DNA of 64,000 nucleotides from Scedosporium boydii (GCA_002221725.1 NJFT01000062.1:124001-188000), one strand, 5' to 3'; counted from the first letter of the stretch, positions 41,949 to 52,903 are shown. The notes: generated by a model from the sequence alone, not told the origin. A program made the numbers and translations.

Positions 41949-43292
41949 ATGTTCCTCGCCAACCTGCCTCCGGAACTCGTCGAGCACATCGGCCATTTCC
42001 TCGACCACACAGATATTCTCAATCTACGCCTTACATGCCATCAACTACACAAAAAGTCCACTTTAGCCTTCGCGACAGCCTTCTTCTCCTCCGTGACTAT
42101 TGATCTCTGCCCCGAACCTCTCGAGCGCCTCCACCGCATCGCCCAAGACGGCTTCCTCCGCCTTCACGTCCGCCAAGTCATCATCGGCGAGGTCGTCAGA
42201 GGTTGTTCCAACCTCCCCCGCCACACCTGCGGAACGGGATACCACTGGACCCGCAACACATCATCGCAATGTCTCGATCCCTCCCCCCTCGCAAACCCCA
42301 TCATTTCCGATCTCGCCACCACCCTCTCCCGGCTGGTGAACCTGCGCACCATAGTCGTTAGAGACGATGGTGAGCCAAATCCCGAACCGCAAGAGGTGAC
42401 TTCTGCCTGCCTCTACCTTATGGATCTTATCTACGTCGGTCTCCTGGCCATGGCAAGATCCAACCTCTCTATGAAATCCTTCAGCATGCTGCATGGCGAT
42501 CGGATGCACGGGTGGATAAATAACCTACTCCCACACGACATCATCCACTCGCTCCCTCCGTCGTGGGCGACTCACCTCGCTGATCTCCATCTAGAATGGT
42601 ATCCTCAGCACGACGACGACTCGGTATCGCCTCTGGTCGGCCTAGTTCTCCAAGCCAAGTGCCTTCGCAGACTGTCCGTCCGAGAGGTTCTAGTTACGTT
42701 TTTTAACAGCGTGGCCGCCGAGATTCCCGATGGCGAGTCTAAGCTGGGGATTTTAGATATGACGTTTCCGCAGATTGTGACACCCGAGGTCCTGATCACC
42801 TTTGTGTCGTGCTTTCGAGATACGCTTAAACATCTAAATCTTCGGCTCGTCAGTCTTGCCCCAGGTGGAGAGTGGGCATCTGTGCTTGAGAATTGGGCAG
42901 CTGGCCTCGTGCGGCTGAGGACTTTTGGACTGCATTTCCTGGACTCGTACCGCCAGTATGGCTCTAGGCTTAGAACAAGGCGTTGGCTTGTGCTTGATAG
43001 AGTCCTGGAATGGGAAGGTGCTCCAGGTGGCAAGATGGAGTTTGTCACCAAGCTGGTTAACCCAAGGAACTATGGGGTCGTCGGTTTGAGCTACCGAGGG
43101 ACGTCGGAAGATGCAAAGAGAGTTTTAGCGAGGATGGCGGAGGTCGGGTATCATGACGAGACTAGCGACGAGACTAGGAGTCGGTGGCTCCAGGAGTCGT
43201 CCGACGCGCGAAAGTCACTAAAGACATTTTCCGACGAGTACCTAATAGGGGAGGCTGGCGGCGAAGAAAGTAAAGTTGTTCGAGGCGCCTAA
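41949..43292 (+). CDS. F-box protein
   Basis: A single uninterrupted exon of 447 residues. The F-box is at the N-terminus (LANLPPELVEHIGHFL, DHTDILNLRLTCHQLH), which links it to SCF ubiquitin ligases through Skp1. The remainder has leucine-rich, regularly spaced segments (ATHLADLHLEWYP, AKCLRRLSVREVLV, FRDTLKHLNLRLVSL, GLVRLRTFGLHFL) like the degenerate repeats of fungal F-box/LRR-type proteins. No stop or frameshift is seen, in contrast to the F-box relic at 17-19 kb and to its decayed left neighbours. The target is unknown. Confidence 0.82.
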   Translation: MFLANLPPELVEHIGHFLDHTDILNLRLTCHQLHKKSTLAFATAFFSSVTIDLCPEPLERLHRIAQDGFLRLHVRQVIIGEVVRGCSNLPRHTCGTGYHWTRNTSSQCLDPSPLANPIISDLATTLSRLVNLRTIVVRDDGEPNPEPQEVTSACLYLMDLIYVGLLAMARSNLSMKSFSMLHGDRMHGWINNLLPHDIIHSLPPSWATHLADLHLEWYPQHDDDSVSPLVGLVLQAKCLRRLSVREVLVTFFNSVAAEIPDGESKLGILDMTFPQIVTPEVLITFVSCFRDTLKHLNLRLVSLAPGGEWASVLENWAAGLVRLRTFGLHFLDSYRQYGSRLRTRRWLVLDRVLEWEGAPGGKMEFVTKLVNPRNYGVVGLSYRGTSEDAKRVLARMAEVGYHDETSDETRSRWLQESSDARKSLKTFSDEYLIGEAGGEESKVVRGA

Positions 43293-43884
43293 GTTGGACC
43301 TGTGATGGTCGTTTTCAGGTAGCATCGGAGCAAAGTTGATTAGTATATGATATGGATATTCTCTTACAAATCTTGGCGTAACACACAGTAGTCAGCTACT
43401 TGGTTCGCGATTTTCTTAAACTTCGTGTGTCAGAAACCCGGATGGTGTTGAGGAAGGTGAAGAGACTATCACACGATGCCTCACTTATAGATCACGGAAA
43501 GGCAGCTGATAGATAACTGGTATAAAGCACACATGAAGACTGTATTTATCTCTAAAGATCAAAGTTCGAATCAACAGCCCTGAGGGGCAGATCCCTTCTT
43601 TTGTAGCCGTGCCAGGGTCACGTGTGCCCCTCGTCGTCACACAGCTGCGAGGTCCCTGACACCTCACTAGTCGGTCACAGAAAGGTAGCTGGTGTAAAGC
43701 ACACATGAAGACTGTATTAGGACTGTATTTATCGCTAAGGATCCAAGTTCAAACCAATAGCCCAGAGGGGCAGATCCCTTCTTTTTGGTAGCCCGGCGGC
43801 GTCACGTGTGCCCCTCGTCGTCACACAACCCAGCACGCGCGCCTCGTAGTCCTGACTTAGCGTTTGGACTGGTGACGAACGAAA
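43293..43884. other. Intergenic with direct repeat
   Basis: Holds the two ~150-bp direct-repeat copies listed next; otherwise empty. The second copy ends about 55 bp before the ATG of the small membrane-protein gene. Confidence 0.45.
43492..43827. repeat. Direct repeat of about 150 bp, two copies, each with CACGTG
   Basis: Copy A is 43492..43644 and copy B is 43675..43827. Shared blocks are TAAAGCACACATGAAGACTG, GAGGGGCAGATCCCTTCTTT and CACGTGTGCCCCTCGTCGTC; the last contains the E-box CACGTG at 43619..43624 and 43803..43808. Copy B has a 12-bp internal duplication (GACTGTATT twice). Copy A contains GTTCGAATC, like a tRNA-gene B box. Possibly a short non-autonomous element. Confidence 0.8.
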
Positions 43885-44270
43885 ATGCCCGAAGAGAAAG
43901 CAGAGATTGTCGTCGCGGATAAGAAGGCCTTCGACGCCCTAGGTGAGAGATGTACTACATTGTATATGATAGAAAGGCTAACTTCTCTGCAGTGGCTGCT
44001 GGCAAGCTACCTTCCGAAGTCAAGTTCGAGCCGGAAGAGATCTCTACAAAGGGACTTCCTCCACTTCTTAAGCAGGGTTGCTGGGTCCTGTTGACTGGTG
44101 GTTGGGCGGCAAGCTTTGGTATGGCTATGAGCCTCTATATTTCTGATAGCGCTGTAGTCGCTATAGGTGCGGGCGTTGTGGGTGCTTGGTTTGGGGGTCA
44201 GCTGTATATTTGTCATGAGTCGATGGCAAACCAGCTGCAAACTTCCTTTAGCAAACTCTGTTCCTCATGA
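43885..44270 (+). CDS. Small membrane protein with two helices, unknown function
   Basis: Exons 43885..43942 and 43993..44270 encode 111 residues; intron 43943..43992 (GTGAGA donor, TGCAG acceptor) keeps the frame. The N-terminus is hydrophilic and charged (MPEEKAEIVVADKKAFDALV, then KLPSEVKFEPEE). Two hydrophobic segments follow, CWVLLTGGWAASFGMAMSLY and SAVVAIGAGVVGAWFGGQLY, rich in small residues as in tightly packed helix hairpins. The C-terminus is short and polar. I do not recognise a family. The intact two-exon structure suggests a real gene next to the CACGTG-containing repeat. Confidence 0.55.
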
Positions 44271-44462
44271 TAGGAGAGGATTTTATCTGGACCGGTTCTG
44301 AAGTGTTTATAATGTCTTTAGAGTAAGAGAGAAAACTATGTGTATAATTTTCCTTCTTGCAAGACCTAGGCATCATAAGGTGTAATGTAAATCAACTGGT
44401 CTCGGGCCCAACACATGTGAAAGCCATATGGGTCTTCGCGCGGACCGGAAAGGCAGCGGAAA

Positions 44463-45782
44463 ATGGAGTTTCTCGCTACCCTCCTATACGCCTTCTTTCC
44501 GGACTTGAAAATTGGCGACTGGCTTGGAATCACAGTCGTACCTAATGGGGTCACTATTACCATGTCCACTCTCTTCCGCTCTCCTGATAAGACCATCATC
44601 GGAGACAGGGGAGCCGCCGAATGTGAGGGTTGTGAAAAATGTGAAACGGCAGACACAAGAATACACCCCGGTTGGGTGTACACTCTATGGGATGAAGGCA
44701 GGTGCAAACTGTGGGAACGAAAACCTATGGATGCCTTGTGTGGCTTCCTCTACGAAGGGTTCGTCATCTTCGTTGTACGTCTGAATGTGGATTTAGATCT
44801 GGAGATGGAGGCCTTTTGGTGTCTCCGCTGCCAGACGGAAGAGGGACGCACACTTTGGGTTGAAGTCAACTTGATAGCTGAGCGTCGGGATTTATTGGTG
44901 CGGAGAAGAAATGAGGAGGAAAAGTATCTTTCTTTAGTGGACATAGGGCTCGGTGAACCGGACAGGCAACAACACAATCAGATCAATCCTAGTTCCACCC
45001 TCCCAAGTGAAATGTCTGGCTTCCGCATTTGTGTGAGCGGCCGGCAACCAATGACTTCAGCGGGAATAGATGGCGCCTCAGGACACGAAGAACATGTCTA
45101 AGTGAGGGTCAATAAGACCCATCTAAGCCCAGCCGAGAGGCCCTCGTCGCAGTGTCCAAAAGATGTGCAACCTTACGTGTTGTGCATGAACTTGCATAGA
45201 GGACATTTTCGTGTAAGTGACCGCCGTCAGGAGGTAGGTTGGCAAATGTGGCACGCCAACGGGAAAGTGTCCGAACCCCAGCTGATGCGTGAGGTCATTT
45301 CGATCCTTCTGCAGGCCAAAACGGCATCAATCCAACAAACTCCCTTGAGGTCGACAACGATTATCTCATTCCCAAGACCTCGTCCCTCTGGCTGGAAACG
45401 ATCGAGGCAACACTTAGATGAGGATGGTTCTGATTCCAACGAGACGGGGATCCAGGGGCGTTCTTTCAAACAATCAAAGCAGCGCCTCTCATTGCTAGAT
45501 ACTGACGCCATCTCTGAAAAGACGACGACAGCGCCTGATCCCGATACCGCATTATCGGAATCAATGGCGTCAGCAGCGACCCTTCCAACCTGGTCGGCAA
45601 CCTCAGAAATAATCCCAACAGCAACCCCTGAGGAATTCCAAGTTTTGCATCCCAATTCCGAAGCCATCGAAGAAAACATTCCAGCAGCAACGCCGTTAGA
45701 TCTCGGGGTAAATTGGTTCGGTGGCGCGCAGGATGACGGCACTATTGACCACGATTTCCTTTCTCAAATATTGCCCATATGA
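44463..45782 (+). pseudogene. Unknown protein gene interrupted by one in-frame TAA
   Basis: A 440-codon frame is open except for a TAA at 45099..45101, which divides it into 212 and 226 codons in the same register. The first half has Cys pairs (AAECEGCEKCETAD, WCLRCQTEEG) and a hydrophobic stretch (GFLYEGFVIFVVRLNV). The second half is Ser/Thr-rich and ends with an acidic tail (GGAQDDGTIDHDFLSQILPI). No intron I can see removes the stop in frame. The TAA would be CAA (Gln) with one C-to-T change reversed. It may also be two genes or a short gene ending at 45101. No family recognised. Confidence 0.4.
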
Positions 45783-46164
45783 GTGAGATGGCCCCATCGG
45801 TGACGCAGATCCTCGCAGGGCTCGCTACGGTAATCCGTCCTCCGACTCCTATCCTTTCACCGTTCACAGTGGCCCCGTCCTGGTGTAAGACTACAATTTC
45901 CGCTGGGAATATCTCTCGTTCAGATGGGCCGAGGAGCGTATCGAGGGGCCCTTTGCATCGGAGGATAAATGAAATTTTGTTTTTAGTCTTGGAACGTTTA
46001 GCAAGTCTCATCAACACCGAAGAGTTCAGCACCTTACTTCTTCTGCATCCATAGCTTTGATCACTGGCCCAAGCTTCGAGATCCGATCGCGGTGGGTGCA
46101 AGTGTCGATTTTGGCGTTCCCACGGTACTGCCGCCAGTTGTCGTTCTCCAGTCCTAATAGCCAT
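45742..46164 (-). CDS. Hypothetical protein, weakly FHA-like tail
   Basis: A 140-codon frame that overlaps the end of the previous frame by about 40 nt on the opposite strand. The first 50 residues are basic and low in sense; the second half (FPAEIVVLHQDGATVNGERI, then GVGGRITVASPARI) has the look of an FHA-type beta sandwich with a VNG-R turn, but this is only suggestive. A 39-bp piece of this frame, covering ERIGVGGRITV, recurs with one mismatch at 47841..47879. That hints that the sequence belongs to a gene with another degraded copy nearby. Real coding status uncertain. Confidence 0.3.
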   Translation of the reverse strand: MAIRTGERQLAAVPWERQNRHLHPPRSDLEAWASDQSYGCRRSKVLNSSVLMRLAKRSKTKNKISFILRCKGPLDTLLGPSEREIFPAEIVVLHQDGATVNGERIGVGGRITVASPARICVTDGAISLIWAIFEKGNRGQ

Positions 46165-47840
46165 CGCGCCAGGACGCGTGCCTGCTCAGAGATGCCAGTA
46201 CCAGACAGGTCAGCTTGGTCATCGGCGGGAGCTTCGATGTTCGACCCGGGCTGGCATGTCGATTGTGCACCCGTCGGCTGTCGATCCCTCTCAGCTATTA
46301 TACTAAGGCATGTGCTAACTCAGAGACCTCGAAGATTATACTATCACGGGGGGGGAAGGATGCTAAATGCAGTGTTCTGATCGATCAAAATCCCCTCATT
46401 CTCAAGTTTAGCTACCCCGCCAATCTTAGTAATACCGCTTGACGCGATTTTTGCCTTAGGCACCAACAGCCCGTTTATGACTTCACATAGGAAGCTGAAG
46501 ACAAAGACAACAGTCGATAAATTTATAAGCCTTATTATTCTAGATGATACCTTTTTTGGTTCCTTGTGCCTGGTGCTCGGGTGTATCTAAGTTGGATTTG
46601 TCGGAACCATTTGGTCCTCCTTTATTATGTTAAAATTAGTCTAGCTAGCGCATGAACCCGCGATCGAAGGCTTAACTGAGCTGAGACTCGGAAACGCTTC
46701 TGTCGTCCTCGCAATCCCATCCTAGACGAGACCTTGGGGCTTGTTAGCCTACGCTTATTCTACTTCACTTATATATAGTAAAGAAGCTTGCTAGGGAGAA
46801 TAAGTAGTTTTTTTCTTCCAGTAAAAGACTCTAGAGTTTGATTGTGTCTGTGTGCTTCCCTCCGCGTCAGCGGAGGAAGGCCCTCTTCACACGTATCTCC
46901 AAGTATATTCCAAAAAGTAAATCACAATAGTCCTAAAATAAAGCGCTAAAAATTGAAAATATAAATCACATACCTTAATAGAATAGAATTATTTCAAGGT
47001 AGAAGGATAATACCTATTTAGTTGTAATAGACTATGCTGTGTAGCCCATAGAAATATCAACTGACCTATGGGTTACTGGTTAGGTGAGCTATGCGGGTAT
47101 AGTAAGAGTATTAGCTTATAAAGCATGGGTCTCTACCCCTGTGATGTAAGGTTCTTTTAAACTCAAATTTTTGTTAGCCTCCCTAATTATAAAAAGGTCC
47201 CGCCTACTAGAAGTGAGTACTAGGTCTGCCCGGTTTGCTGGTGGTATAAAGATATATTTGGCCTTTACTGGCTGCCTAATGGTTTCCAGCTAGTATTGGA
47301 CTCTACTCTCCTGGTGCGCTCTACGATATAGTAGATTTTTAATAGTAAGATCTTGGCGATTGGATGGATTAGGCTTGCTAAATATAGGAGTGAGATCGTT
47401 GAGCCCTTTGGGTGCGAATAGTGAGAGCGAAGAGATATAGAGGCGTGCGGAGTAGGAGCAGGAGTAGGATGTTTAGTAGTAGAGAAATCGAGGTGTGAAG
47501 AGATGTGGAGGGAAATAGATACAGCCCTTAAGATGGAACGGAATGGTCCCCTCTATTGCTGTGAGGGAGTTGGAGTCTGCTGTGGAGTAGGTTTCAAGGT
47601 GCATCTCATTCGCATTGCGGGACCGGAGTATACGGGCTAGCGTAGCTTTATATTCCGTATAAAGTGGAAGACTTTCGGAAAGAAGGAAAGCGAGAGGTGC
47701 GAGGTACGAGGACGAGGAAGGGGTGCGAGGAGAGTAAAGGGGGAGAGGGGGGGTTGGGCTTCGTCTAGAGACGTATTCGTTAGGCTTGTGTAGTTATCTA
47801 TTCGAAGTTTGTATACCCTAATTTCACGACCCCGCTTCTT

Positions 47841-47879
47841 CGCTACGGTAATCCGTCCTCCGATTCCTATCCTTTCACC
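47841..47879. repeat. 39-bp duplicate of 45823..45861
   Basis: Both places begin CGCTACGGTAATCCGTCCTC and end TATCCTTTCACC; a single C/T difference separates them. Same orientation, 2.0 kb apart. The flanks are unrelated. Confidence 0.85.
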
Positions 47880-47884
47880 TTCTA

Positions 47885-48006
47885 TCCCTCCTTCCGTCCC
47901 TCTTTCAGTCCCTCCTTCAATCCCTCCTTCAATCCCTCCTTTAATCCCTCCTTTAATCCCTCCTCCCCTCCTTTAGTCCCCCCTTTAGTCCCTCCTTCGG
48001 TCCCTT
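47885..48006. repeat. 12-bp minisatellite
   Basis: Imperfect tandem copies of a pyrimidine-rich 12-mer, approximately RTCCCTCCTTYA, about nine to ten copies in a row directly after the 39-bp duplicate. Confidence 0.85.
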
Positions 48007-49534
48007 ACTTTCTCCTCTTCTATCCTTCTCAGCCCCATCCTCGCTTTCTTACATTACCTACCATCGCCATGCCAATAAGCCCTGCCGATGTATCACTCTA
48101 TAGTCCCAATGAGGACTTGAGTGTGGCTTCCCCCAGGTCGATTCTTGGTCCAAGAACTTGCCTGCCCTGAAGGGAGCATACCTGGATACCAAGAATAATA
48201 CAATGGGAGTATTCATTTTCCACCTTAGTCTACGGAGAGAGACGGATGTAAACGCCCGACTTATCAAATAAACTTGAAATATACAAGCCAATAAATCCTC
48301 TTACACTTCTCTCTCTTCCCCTTTTGAGGCGCCGAAGTGCTCTATCTCAAATACAGTTGCAGACTTTTGAGAGTGTTTTGAGATTCTTTTCCAATAGGGA
48401 AATCCGCGGTTTTAAGTATCTGCATAAGCCCTACTTTCCGTTCAACGCAAAGGTCATGAAATCTAAAGGTAGAAACTGGGTTTGGCTAAAATCTACAATG
48501 TAAAGCGTAGAATCATCTGTAAACATGAAATTTCCATGATGAATTTCGTATAGGCAGAGATAGAGCTCCTTCTCAAAAGACACAGTTCCACCACTGAACC
48601 CACTCAGTAGCTATTTAGGATTAGAATCACAGAACACAGGTGAGAGAAATGGAAGGGGAACACGTATAAAATTGATATGGCCTTGTAGTTCATCAATCGA
48701 TCCGTATTTGCCCGAAGCCTCGTAAATTTTGAATAATCGATTACAAATGACCCCTCCCCCGAAAGGGCCCCTCCAAGTCTAAGCAAACTACCAATGAGGG
48801 GGTGGAGATGGTAGGATTCTCAAGCCGGAGATTCATGCTACTATCGGCATGGACGAGGTCTCATTTAGAAACGTCATATGGCTCGTAACCTTGTCGAAAT
48901 GCAGTCGCTTCGGGGGAAGGGAACGCGAAGTAAACCAGGCAGCCCTGATACGGCAGGCATCCATGGGCCAGCTCACTGCTAGCGGATAAGGGTAATTCTG
49001 TGCCGTTCAGCTGCGAGGTAATACGAGATATCACACTGCATCAGCTGGTTGGTGACAGACACCTCTCGACGCTATCATGCGGCGCCCTGATCCATAATGC
49101 ATAATGGCAGCTTATTACCTCACGGCACGGCCGGAAGCAGACTAACTGATGAGTGCGTTATACACCACCGTTAAGCAGTTAGTGAGTTGATTCAGGACAG
49201 AAGGTAACGGTGTCGCTCACTTTTCCATCAGAGGCCACCAAGGTGTACACCACCCTCTTGGAGCAGATAGATCGAAGCTTGGAAATTCAAAGAGAACCTG
49301 AAGAATTTATCAACTGGATTAGGGTCTGGAGTGAAGAGTAATTAAGTAGTTGGTTATGCATGTTGTTAAAACAAACTAGAATGAAGTCTGATGGTGTGGG
49401 GTGGAGAAAGGGAAGTGCGAAGGTAGGGGGTGTCCTTAGAGTGAATGTGATTTTTTTAATAAATCCATTTTCTTAAATAAGGGAAATGTTACGAAAAAAC
49501 GGGAAACGGTGACGGAGTTAAAAAACGGCGACGA

Positions 49535-50867
49535 TTGGTGAAGTGCTCAATCCGGACGGTAAAAATTTTGAGATTGTTCCGGACGGTATGGATCCTGGGC
49601 GCGTCCGGTCAGTGTTTATTTCCCCGAAAGATAAGTGGGATCGATGATCGTGGAACACAATCCCAAAGAAAAGGAATCGACATCCCAGCCAATGGCAATC
49701 GTTTCGTGACAGACTCCGTCGGCGCCAAGCTGGAAGCGTCCGGGATCCATGCGAAGGAGCACTTGGCGTTCGACGCCAGTCTTTCCATCCCGAGGCGAGG
49801 TCGTAGCAGATTTCAAGGTGTCAGCCTCCGGCGATGATTGGCCAGAGATCAAGGGCCACGAGTCTCTCACTTCCCCGGCCTCACTACCTGCGACGTGGAA
49901 CCTCGAGACTACGACCGCTTGACGACTGCACGTTCTTTTTGGCATGTGTCTGTCGACCAAGCCGCTGGAGGATATCGTGTTGCCCTATTCTACATGGCCG
50001 AATGCCCGCCGGGGTGGCTTCTATCAATCCCTGTATTGGGTACTTGAGGCCAGCGCAAGGGGTATCCTATAGCCACATGCACACCAAAGGCTCGCCCATT
50101 GCCGTTCCACCGGAGGTGTACATACCTGTAATCTTGACGTAAACCCATGGATTCTCGTCGCCTTTGTGTGACTTGATCTCTTGGCTTCCATTATTAGCGT
50201 TCCGCGAATCAACATCCGGGAGTGTCACGCCCCCAGTAGGAACCTTGCCGGTATTTTTTTGCAGCCATAACGATGCCTTCCCAACTCCGCTCTCGACTTT
50301 GCATCAGCTCCGGCTTAAGTGCCAAAATAACTATATCGCCCAATTCCCTCTTCTCTGATACCACACAGTTTTCAATTTCGTTCCGTAATCTCACGTCGAT
50401 GATTCGCTAACCGCGCGGCATCAGTGGAAGCCAACTCTTGCAGCACATCGACAGCCAGCCTCACTTCCTGCTCCGTGAGACGCTCGCCACGACCTGCCAC
50501 CAGGTCTCCCGAGGTTCTACGCTTCTTACTATACTGACTACCACCAATTGTAGCGCGGAAAACTCACCGTATCCTACCGTCACTCACTAAAATCTCGGAA
50601 TAGTATATCGAGATGGAAGAAGAAAAAGGTTTCTATTGGACCCTAGGCCCGTTGCGCATCCGAAAGAACCGGGGTTTCTTGGGCTACGACAGTTCCGCCC
50701 TCTCGCCAGACGAGACGCAGGTATGGATATCATCCGTCCCACGTCCCAGGCCCCTTGAATGCCGTGACAGACAACGCATCAATATCACATTCAGAACGCG
50801 CTCCGCCAAGTGGTCGTCAACCCTTTCCCTATCAGCGCCCCCTAGAAACTTCTAAAACTGCACTCTG
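49535..50867. other. Intergenic, no gene supported
   Basis: Several frames of about 100 codons overlap on both strands at 49.5-50.1 kb, none with recognisable sense. A GGGAGTG half-site at about 50218 is not part of a full palindrome. The final part is the upstream region of the phosphate transporter. Confidence 0.4.
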
Positions 50868-50875
50868 TATAAAAG
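50868..50875 (+). promoter_or_regulatory. TATA-like sequence close to the transporter start
   Basis: TGTATAAAAGC ends only about 11 nt before the ATG at 50886. That is too close for a usual TATA box if this ATG is used, so it may be non-functional. No other in-frame Met fits the family better. Confidence 0.25.
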
Positions 50876-50885
50876 CGACCTTGAG

Positions 50886-52903
50886 ATGACTGACAATTAT
50901 GTTTACCCTGCTCGCCAGGATCGTCATCAGCTGCGGAGCGAGATCGATCTGAACTCATGGAACCTGAGGCTCTGGGCAATCGCCGCTTCGGGCTTCTTGA
51001 CCGGATCCTACAACTTGTTTGTCGCCAACGTCGTGTACGCATCGATCTCGTTCGTCTACTTCCCTGACGATCGAGGCCCAAGCCTGCTCGTCAATGGCTG
51101 TACGCTCTTCGGCTCAGTGGTCGGCCAACTTCTCTTCGGCTATCTTGCTGATCTATTTGGTCGAACGCGGCTGTACGGTATTGAACTACTTATCGTCATT
51201 ATCTCGACGCTCGGTCTGGTCTTCAGCAATACAGGGTACGAGTCTAACTTGTCCTTCCTTGCAATGTTCACTTGGTGGCGTTTTCTGACTGGCGTGGGTT
51301 TGGGTGCAGAATGTAAGTCCCATCATGGTGCAAGACGGCGTCGGTGATTACCCCCGGAGAATAACAATACTCTCTTTGTCTAGATCCGTAAGAGTCACCA
51401 CAAGATTCGAAGCCCTTATTTACATGCGAAGACTAACTTACCACATAGTGTGAGCGCTGTTATCACTTCGGAGTGGTCTTCAACCAAGGCACGAGCATCG
51501 ATGATCGCCAGCGTGTTCTTAATGCAACCTATCGGCCAAGCCCTGGCGCAGCTGATCAATCTCGCCGTACTCTTCGGCCGCGATAGGGTCCGCAACCTCC
51601 GAACGATGCAGTGCGGATTGGACACAGCACACGATTTCGAATGCCGCCAAGCCGTCGACGGGATGTGGCGTATAGTTGTCGGGGTGGGTGCCATCCCGGC
51701 CTTAGTCGCCATCGCATTCCGCTTTATGCTGCCGGATTCGGGCCTGTACAACCTCGAAGTCAAGATGAAGTCGCGTCTGGCGATGGAGCAGGCCGCTAAG
51801 ATTTACGGCACGTCTTTCTCCTATTTGGATTTGGACAGGACGCCCGACGCCAACATTGGACGACTCGACACGCAGAATGGCCAGCCGCGGCCGGTGCAAT
51901 TCTCCGGAGCGGACATGTATCAATACTTCATAGAGGAAGGCAACTGGCGCTACCTAGTGGGGACGTCTATGACCTGGCTCATTCTGGATGTAGCGCTGTA
52001 CGGGTTCGGTCTTGACAATCGCGCCGTCCTGGCCGATATGTGGGCCAAGATCCATGCTGTGGATGTGAACGAGAGCCTCGCATGCTGGGAGTCGTCAATC
52101 CCTGGCGGGCAGTCTATTGTGCCGACATGGGTGGAGAACGGCCTTCCGAACTGGCAGACGGATGTAACCAAGCCATGCAACACGATATATGACGTTCTGC
52201 TAGATCAAGCGAAGCACTACCTCTTGACTGTTTCCATCGGTTCAATATTGGGTTGCGCTGCCTTTATTGTTGGCGTCAACTACATACCCAGAAGGCAGTT
52301 TCTCACCTGGTCCTTCATCAGTCTGACGGTCCTTTTTGGAGCTACGGGAGCGATATATTACAAAGTGCATAACACTGAGCACGCTATGGCAACGACAGTT
52401 ATGGTTGGAATATGCCATTTTGCTTTCAATTTTGGCAAGTTACCTCCGGCCGAACAGTTCTTCCGCTATTCCCGCGTGAGGCTAATATTATAAGGTGGCC
52501 CATAGGCGCAAACAGCCTCACGTTCCTGATCCCGGCCGAGATCTTCCCGACGACATATCGTTGCTTCTGCCACGGCATCTCGGCCGCAGCCGGAAAGACT
52601 GGGAGCATTATTGCCGTTCTGATGGTCTACGGGATAAAGAACCAGTACAACGCGGTGAACAAGCAAGGACTCATATTCCTGTTGTTCGCTGGTATCGGCG
52701 CCGTGGGCGCATTCTTCTCGTGGGCCTACCTTCCAGACGTCGGTGGGCGGAGCGCCGAAGGCCGGCTGGTAAATCGGACACTGGAAGAGCTTGGCGAGGG
52801 TGCGAGGAGAGCGGAGACGGAAGGGCAGACGTTTGGAGCTCGGGAGAAGTGGTCTGATATCCGTTCGCGTGTTCGAACTTCTCAAGTCACCCGCAGGGGG
52901 TAA
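50886..52903 (+). CDS. PHO84-like inorganic phosphate transporter (MFS)
   Basis: Exons 50886..51312, 51384..51387, 51449..52434 and 52506..52903 encode 604 residues. The second exon is 4 nt (ATCC); only with it do the parts join as [20 protein letters not shown], the phosphate:H+ symporter signature. Introns 1 and 2 are 51313..51383 and 51388..51448. Intron 3 (52435..52505) starts GCAAGT and ends ATAG, a GC-AG intron, joining AFNFG to [19 protein letters not shown]. The protein has the 12-helix MFS layout with [16 protein letters not shown] after helix 2 and the long central loop of this family. It should import phosphate across the plasma membrane. High- or low-affinity type cannot be told. 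Confidence 0.92.

Larger units (their letters stand above)
46165..49534. other. Gene-free, partly AT-rich region with repeats
   Basis: About 3.4 kb. From about 46.45 to 47.4 kb the DNA is AT-rich with many TA dinucleotides and no open frames, as expected of old repeats altered by C-to-T mutation. At 47.84 kb a 39-bp piece matches 45823..45861. A 12-bp minisatellite follows (47885..48006). From 48.1 to 49.5 kb I see only short frames and no recognisable gene. Confidence 0.5.

Noticed and set aside
49535..50142. Possible gene in overlapping ~100-codon frames
   Set aside because: Frames on both strands overlap without recognisable domains or good introns; not supportable.
50213..50229. Further copy of the arsenic-cluster palindrome
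   Set aside because: Only the left arm GGGAGTG is present; the right side reads ACGCCCC and does not match.
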